Of a DNA stretch of 9,228 nt, positions 6,506 through 9,228 are shown piece after piece; position 1 is the stretch's first letter, and each line of letters begins with the position of its first letter. The notes under the pieces are model-generated. The model was not told the DNA's origin and did no database searches. It saw nothing but the letters and a program-made list of their open reading frames with translations. Origin of the DNA: Thermaceae bacterium (lineage in GTDB: Bacteria > Deinococcota > Deinococci > Deinococcales > Marinithermaceae); contig JALSJG010000175.1 of assembly GCA_026989475.1 (NCBI GenBank), positions 1 to 9,228 on the forward strand, given 5' to 3'. Both the position numbers and the translations under genes were made by a program.

Positions 6506-7068
6506 ACACCCTTGCCCTGATCGTCCTCGGCCTCCTGATTTTGGCCGTGGCCTTCGCCGTCGGTACCTACAACCGCCTGATCGGCCTAAAGAACCAGATC
6601 GACTACGCCCGCGGAGCGGTCGAGGCCCTGCTTAAGAAACGCTTCGACCTCATCCCAAACCTTGTAGCCACGGTCAAGGCCTACGCCAAGCACGAGCGGG
6701 AAACCCTGGAGCGGGTCACCGAGCTCAGAAGCCGAATCGGCCGGGCCCAGAGCGACGACGAGCGCTTTCGGCTCGAGGGCGAGCTCTCCGGACTCCTCGG
6801 CCGGCTCCTCGTCCAGCTCGAGGCCTACCCCGAGCTTAAGGCGAGCGAGAACTTTCTTGAGTTGCAGGCCACCCTCAACGAGATCGAGGAGCAGCTCGCC
6901 GTCGCCCGCCAGGGCTACAACGCCGCCGTGGTCCGGTTCAACAACGCGGTGGAGATGTTCCCGTCGAACCTGGTCGCCCGGGCGATGGGCCTCGCTCCGC
7001 GGCCGGTCTTCGAGGCCGGCGAGGCCGCGCAAAGGGCACCCCGGGTGGGCGATCTCTTCCGCCCCTAG
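6502..7068 (+). CDS. lemA: LemA family membrane protein
   Basis: LemA proteins have one N-terminal membrane helix and a helical-bundle domain; their molecular role is poorly known. Numbering from the alternative ATG 6493, the helix is at about 6-25. It is followed by the hallmark YNRLIGLKNQIDYARGAVEA (26-45) and the KKRFDLIPNLVATVKAYAKHE block (48-68). Helices with AYPELKASENFLELQ (111-125) and the C-terminal YN...FNNAVEMFPSNLVARAMGL region (142-167) come next. Total length, 188 or 191 residues, is typical. ATG 6502 overlaps the dusA stop as ATGA, and ATG 6493 lies three codons upstream; neither has an SD. I prefer 6502 for the overlap pattern and the -10 spacing. The TPM-domain or HtpX-type genes that often accompany lemA are absent. 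Confidence 0.92.
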   Translation: MNTLALIVLGLLILAVAFAVGTYNRLIGLKNQIDYARGAVEALLKKRFDLIPNLVATVKAYAKHERETLERVTELRSRIGRAQSDDERFRLEGELSGLLGRLLVQLEAYPELKASENFLELQATLNEIEEQLAVARQGYNAAVVRFNNAVEMFPSNLVARAMGLAPRPVFEAGEAAQRAPRVGDLFRP

Positions 7069-7093
7069 CCCCGGAGCACCCGGATCCCGGGGC
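7068..7093 (+). terminator. Possible weak terminator hairpin after lemA
   Basis: GCCCCGG (7068-7074) and CCGGGGC (7087-7093) form a 7-bp GC-only stem with a 12-nt loop, starting on the last base of the lemA stop codon. No T tract follows. In such GC-rich DNA a stem of this size could arise by chance, so this is tentative. Confidence 0.3.
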
Positions 7094-7333
7094 CAGCCCT
7101 GCTCGAGGTCGAAGCCCTTCGCCGAGAAGAACCCGGTACGGGGGAAACACAAACACGCGAGGGGAAAGCAACGAGGGTCTCTTCCGGGCGGTCCACCGAG
7201 TCCGCCACCGGCTCCGAAAGCCGGGCTTGCACCCGACAACGCAAACTTGCGGGTCTATCCTTTCAATCGCCCGGGGCATCGCCTTTCCCCCCGCCCGGTG
7301 GCGGCCCTCCAAACGGAACGGAAGGTGGGGGGC
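7069..7333. other. Gap between lemA and the HD gene, no convincing gene
   Basis: No tRNA, repeat array or convincing gene is seen. Small inverted repeats occur: CCGGCT (7208-7213) with AGCCGG (7219-7224), and ACCCG/CGGGT arms around 7231-7254 followed by CTATCCTTTC. A minus-strand frame between about 7069 and 7146 has a coding-like codon pattern (for example FSAKGFDLEQGW) but no clear start or homology that I know. It could be a decayed gene fragment. Confidence 0.4.
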
Positions 7334-7339
7334 TAGACT
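7334..7339 (+). promoter_or_regulatory. Leaderless -10 element (TAGACT) of the HD-domain gene
   Basis: TAGACT fits TANNNT and ends exactly 6 nt before ATG 7346, matching the spacing at ispH. The intervening GGGAGC touches the start codon too closely to serve as an SD. No strong -35 is seen around 7311-7317. Confidence 0.5.
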
Positions 7340-7345
7340 GGGAGC

Positions 7346-7906
7346 ATGCCGGGCTACGACGACGCGCTTCGCTTGATGCACGAGTGGACCGGGTCCGAGG
7401 CGCTCCGCCGCCATATGTATGCGGTCGAGGCGGTGATGCGGGCCTACGCGCGGAAGTTCGGAGAGGACGAGGAGACCTGGGCGATCGCCGGGCTCCTCCA
7501 CGACTTCGACTACGAGCGCCATCCCGACGAGCACCCGAAGGTGGGCGCGAGGGTGCTCGAGGAAAAGGGCTACCCGCCGGAGATCGTCCGGGCCATTCTC
7601 GCCCACGCCCCCGAGCGCTCCGGGGTCGAGCCCGAGAGCCTCTTAGAGCGGGCGCTTTTCGCCTCCGACGAGATCACCGGGCTGGTCACCGCCGCGGTCT
7701 ACGTGCGCCCCGACCGGAGCATCCACTCGCTTTCGGTGAAGAGCCTCAAGAAGAAATTCAAGGACAAGTCGTTCGCCCGGGGGGTGGACCGGGAGGTGTT
7801 GAAAAGGGGCGCCGAGCTTTTGGGCGTGGACCTCTGGGAACACGCCGCCTTCGTGATCGAGGCGATGCAAAGGGACGCCGAAAGGCTCGGACTCGCTGGA
7901 GGATAG
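7346..7906 (+). CDS. HD-superfamily hydrolase (HDIG-type)
   Basis: This is a 186-residue metal-dependent phosphohydrolase of the HD superfamily. Visible metal ligands are His23 (RRHMYAVE), His52-Asp53 (LLHDFDYERHP), His63 (EHPKVGARVLEEKGYP), His87 (ILAHA) and Asp108 (ASDEITGL). The motif order H, HD, H, H, D is that of the HDIG group. The C-terminal part (AVYVRPDRSIHSLSVKSLKKKFKDKSFA, about 117-144) fits stand-alone predicted hydrolases of this type, of the sort grouped as COG2316. The substrate is unknown; family members cleave nucleotides, cyclic dinucleotides or other phosphoesters. It stands alone, with its own apparent leaderless promoter, and ends 93 bp before copZ. There is no signal peptide, so it is cytoplasmic. 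Confidence 0.88.
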   Translation: MPGYDDALRLMHEWTGSEALRRHMYAVEAVMRAYARKFGEDEETWAIAGLLHDFDYERHPDEHPKVGARVLEEKGYPPEIVRAILAHAPERSGVEPESLLERALFASDEITGLVTAAVYVRPDRSIHSLSVKSLKKKFKDKSFARGVDREVLKRGAELLGVDLWEHAAFVIEAMQRDAERLGLAGG

Positions 7907-7958
7907 CATAACGTAGCATGGAAAACATTTTCTCGCGGTAGGATCGTCTACGCTCTAA
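7907..7958 (+). promoter_or_regulatory. Promoter region of the copZ-csoR-copA operon
   Basis: This AT-richer stretch precedes the operator. Two TANNNT candidates are present: TAGGAT (7939-7944) and TACGCT (7949-7954). With TACGCT, a CATTTT at 7926-7931 would sit 17 bp upstream, and the transcription start would fall near 7961, at the edge of the G/C-tract palindrome. That suits repression by CsoR. I cannot choose firmly between the two. Confidence 0.45.
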
Positions 7959-7986
7959 GTACCCCTCCCCCGGGGGGGGAGGGAAC
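7959..7986 (+). promoter_or_regulatory. Probable CsoR operator (GC-tract palindrome)
   Basis: The left half GTACCCCTCCCCC (7959-7971) faces the right half GGGGGGGGAGGGAAC (7972-7986). Pairing gives a 9-bp symmetric core, CCCTCCCCC (7963-7971) with GGGGGAGGG (7975-7983), around a GGG centre. CsoR repressors are known to bind GC-rich pseudo-palindromes with C and G tracts flanked by GTA/TAC-like ends. This one lies between the promoter region and copZ, in an operon that encodes CsoR. The assignment is inference from position and form. Confidence 0.7.
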
Positions 7987-7994
7987 GGAGGAGG
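7987..7994 (+). promoter_or_regulatory. Ribosome binding site of copZ
   Basis: GGAGGAGG lies 5 nt before ATG 8000 and fixes the copZ start. Unlike the leaderless genes nearby, this operon has a real 5' leader that contains the operator. Confidence 0.85.
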
Positions 7995-7999
7995 TCGCC

Positions 8000-8209
8000 A
8001 TGCGGATCCTGATCGAGGGAATGAGCTGCGAGCACTGCGTGATGGCGGTGAAGAAGGCGCTTTCCCGGCTGCCTGGCGTGGAGCGGGTGGTCGAGGTAAG
8101 CCTCGACCGGGGCGAGGCGGTGATCGAGGGCGAGCCCGACCCCGCCGCCCTCACGAGGGCGATCGAGGCGGCGGGTTACCGGGTCACGGGCGTTCTGGGC
8201 GATGGTTAA
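8000..8209 (+). CDS. copZ: Copper chaperone CopZ (HMA-domain metallochaperone)
   Basis: This is a 69-residue cytoplasmic Cu(I) carrier with a single heavy-metal-associated (HMA) fold. The metal site is GMSCEHC with Cys10 and Cys13, followed by VMAVKKALSRLPGVERVVEVSLDRGEAVIEG and the AIEAAGYRV end, all typical of the fold. It delivers Cu(I) to CopA and may pass it to CsoR. The start is fixed by an SD at 7987-7994. It is first in the operon, and its TAA stop overlaps the csoR start by 8 bp. Confidence 0.95.
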   Translation: MRILIEGMSCEHCVMAVKKALSRLPGVERVVEVSLDRGEAVIEGEPDPAALTRAIEAAGYRVTGVLGDG

Positions 8210-8486
8210 GCACAAACTCCAGCTTGACCCGGCGGTGCGGGAGGAGGCGCGGCGCCGCCTCCTCTCGATCCGGGGGCACGTGGAGGGAATCCTCCGGATG
8301 CTCGAGTCGGAGGACGTCTACTGCGTGGACGCGCTGCGCCAGATTAAGGCGGTGCAGGGCGCGCTCGACAAGGTTGGTGAGTTGGTGCTGAGGAGCCACC
8401 TCAAAGACCACGTGGTCACCGCCCACCAGCGGGGAGACGTCGAGGCCATCGTCGAAGAGCTGATGGAGGTGTTGAAGTACCGATGA
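8202..8486 (+). CDS. csoR: Copper-sensing transcriptional repressor CsoR
   Basis: This is a 94-residue all-helical repressor of the CsoR/RcnR (DUF156) family, which releases its operator when it binds Cu(I). Visible are the LLSIRGHVEGILRMLE helix (20-35), Cys41 (VYCVDALRQIKAVQGALDKV) and SHLKDHV with His66 and His70. The ligand set is Cys-His-His rather than the Cys-His-Cys of Mycobacterium and Bacillus CsoR. As I recall, the T. thermophilus CsoR uses the same three positions and responds to several metals besides copper. ATG 8202 overlaps the end of copZ by 8 bp. The stop overlaps the copA start as ATGA. It is expected to act on the palindrome at 7959-7986, so the operon would be autoregulated. 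Confidence 0.95.
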   Translation: MVKHKLQLDPAVREEARRRLLSIRGHVEGILRMLESEDVYCVDALRQIKAVQGALDKVGELVLRSHLKDHVVTAHQRGDVEAIVEELMEVLKYR

Positions 8487-9228
8487 GTCCGGTCGAGGTC
8501 CCGGTTCGCGTCGAGGGCATGACCTGCGCCGCTTGCGTCGCCCGGGTGGAGCGGGCGCTAGCCTCCGCACCGGGGGTAGTCGAGGCCCGGGTCAACCTGG
8601 CCACCGAGCAGGCGGTGGTCCGGGTGCGCCCGGATCTTCCGATCGAGGAGGTCCTGCGGCGGATCGAGGAGGCGGGTTACCGTCCCGTGGTCGCCCAGGT
8701 GACCTTCGGGGTTCAGGGAATGACCTGCGCCGCTTGCGTCGCCCGGGTGGAGCGGGCCCTCAAAGCCCTCCCCGGCGTGGTAAAAGCCGAGGTCAACCTG
8801 GCCACCGAGCAGGCGACGGTCCGCTACCTCCCGGATCTGGTGGGACCCGGGGCTCTTTTTGAAGCCGTGCGGGAGGCCGGCTACACCCCGGTGGCGCTGG
8901 AGCACCGGGGAGACCCCCTGGCCGAGGCCCGTGCGCGGGAACAGGCGGGGTTTCGCCGTGACCTCGTACTGGCCTTCATCCTTACCGTGCCGGTGGTGCT
9001 GGTGGCGATGGGCCGGATGCTCGCCCCCGCCTGGTTTGAGTTCCTGCCCGAACGGTTTTTGAAGGTGCTCGAGGGGGGATTGACCCTGCCGGTTTTGGCG
9101 GTCGCGGGACGTCGTTTCTTCCGGGGGGCCTTCTCCGAGCTCCGTCACCGCTCGCCGGGCATGAACACCCTGGTCGCGCTCGGGACGGGGAGCGCCTTTC
9201 TCTACTCGACGATTGCCGTCCTCTTCCC
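8483..9228 (+). CDS. copA: Copper-exporting P1B-type ATPase CopA, 3'-partial
   Basis: CopA pumps Cu(I) out of the cytoplasm. Only the first 248 residues lie in the window, and the frame is open to the right edge. Two HMA domains come first, with Cys15/Cys18 and Cys82/Cys85, each in GMTCAACVARVERAL. Membrane helices begin at about 160-178 (LVLAFILTVPVVLVAMG). A further hydrophobic segment follows at about 193-208, and SPGMNTLVALGTGSAFLYS (224-242) is typical of P1B ATPases. The CPC motif, DKTGT and the ATP-binding domain lie beyond the window. ATG 8483 overlaps the csoR stop as ATGA, with GGAGG at 8465-8469. Two blocks of the HMA domains are identical at DNA level (see the repeats). Confidence 0.95.
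   Translation, partial: MSPVEVPVRVEGMTCAACVARVERALASAPGVVEARVNLATEQAVVRVRPDLPIEEVLRRIEEAGYRPVVAQVTFGVQGMTCAACVARVERALKALPGVVKAEVNLATEQATVRYLPDLVGPGALFEAVREAGYTPVALEHRGDPLAEARAREQAGFRRDLVLAFILTVPVVLVAMGRMLAPAWFEFLPERFLKVLEGGLTLPVLAVAGRRFFRGAFSELRHRSPGMNTLVALGTGSAFLYSTIAVLF
8519..8614 (+). repeat. First copy of the duplicated HMA-domain DNA repeat in copA
   Basis: Bases 8519-8556 (38 nt, encoding MTCAACVARVERA) and 8590-8614 (25 nt, encoding VNLATEQA) are identical to 8720-8757 and 8790/8791-8815. The offset is a constant 201 bp, or 67 codons. Sequence between and outside the blocks differs. The identity extends to synonymous positions. Confidence 0.85.
8720..8815 (+). repeat. Second copy of the duplicated HMA-domain DNA repeat in copA
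   Basis: This copy starts at the Met of the second GMTCAAC motif and ends after the VNLATEQA segment. It contains the same 38-nt and 25-nt blocks as the first copy, 201 bp downstream, with diverged sequence between them. Confidence 0.85.

Noticed and set aside
7208..7224. Small hairpin CCGGCT/AGCCGG as a structured RNA
   Set aside because: A 6-bp stem alone in GC-rich DNA is expected by chance, with no T tract or conserved companion.
6586..7239. Long minus-strand open frame (217 codons) across lemA and the gap
   Set aside because: Over most of its length it is antisense to the well-supported lemA gene, and it has no domain. High-GC DNA readily gives long antisense frames. Only the 7069-7146 part is kept, as a weak finding.
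6938..7606. Minus-strand open frame (222 codons) across lemA end, gap and HD gene
   Set aside because: It overlaps two supported genes, is Arg/Pro-rich and shows no domain; it is an artefact of base composition.
8558..9148. Minus-strand open frame (196 codons) opposite copA
   Set aside because: It is antisense to the two HMA domains and first membrane helices of CopA, which are unmistakable. Its translation has no recognisable motif.
1..9228. CRISPR array, tRNA or rRNA gene, intact insertion sequence, defence system
   Set aside because: No spaced repeat series, no tRNA T-loop context, no transposase and no defence protein signature was found on either strand.

Overview
The window is very GC-rich, densely packed and strongly biased to G or C at third codon positions. 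It most likely comes from the Deinococcota, order Thermales (Thermus, Meiothermus, Oceanithermus, Marinithermus or a relative). The Dus enzyme closely resembles the Thermus thermophilus enzyme as I recall it. The copZ-csoR-copA order and the Cys41/His66/His70 ligand set of CsoR match T. thermophilus. Several genes have a TANNNT -10 element a few bases before the start codon and no Shine-Dalgarno (SD) sequence, the leaderless pattern known from this phylum. Species assignment is inference.

Layout: (1) 1-987, 3' part of dprA (natural transformation), cut by the left edge. (2) 988-1839, a less GC-rich stretch with a four-helix-type membrane protein of unknown function, whose true 5' end may lie in another frame upstream of a T5 run. 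(3) 1850-1884, a strong hairpin between convergent genes. (4) 1897-4455, minus strand, a NitT/TauT-type ABC importer operon in the order ATPase, permease, periplasmic binding protein, with overlapping ends. (5) 4456-4550, a 95-bp divergent promoter region. (6) 4551-7068, plus strand, ispH-dusA-lemA, joined by 4-bp overlaps (isoprenoid precursor synthesis, tRNA dihydrouridine, LemA membrane protein). (7) 7069-7345, a gap with no convincing gene. (8) 7346-7906, an HD-superfamily hydrolase, apparently leaderless. (9) 7959-9228, a copper-homeostasis operon: G/C-tract operator, copZ chaperone, csoR repressor and the start of copA, cut by the right edge.

How the genes work together: CopZ, CsoR and CopA form one copper sensing and export circuit, with CsoR expected to act at the palindrome in front of copZ. 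The three ABC genes form one importer whose substrate cannot be read from the context. The ispH-dusA-lemA cluster appears co-transcribed and translationally coupled, but the three functions have no known direct link.

I see no CRISPR array, tRNA, rRNA, prophage, intact insertion sequence or defence system, and nothing that amounts to a wholly new system. The observations most worth a second look are the probable frameshift in the 1137-1839 gene, the run of leaderless promoters, the CsoR operator, and two exactly matching DNA blocks in the duplicated metal-binding domains of CopA.
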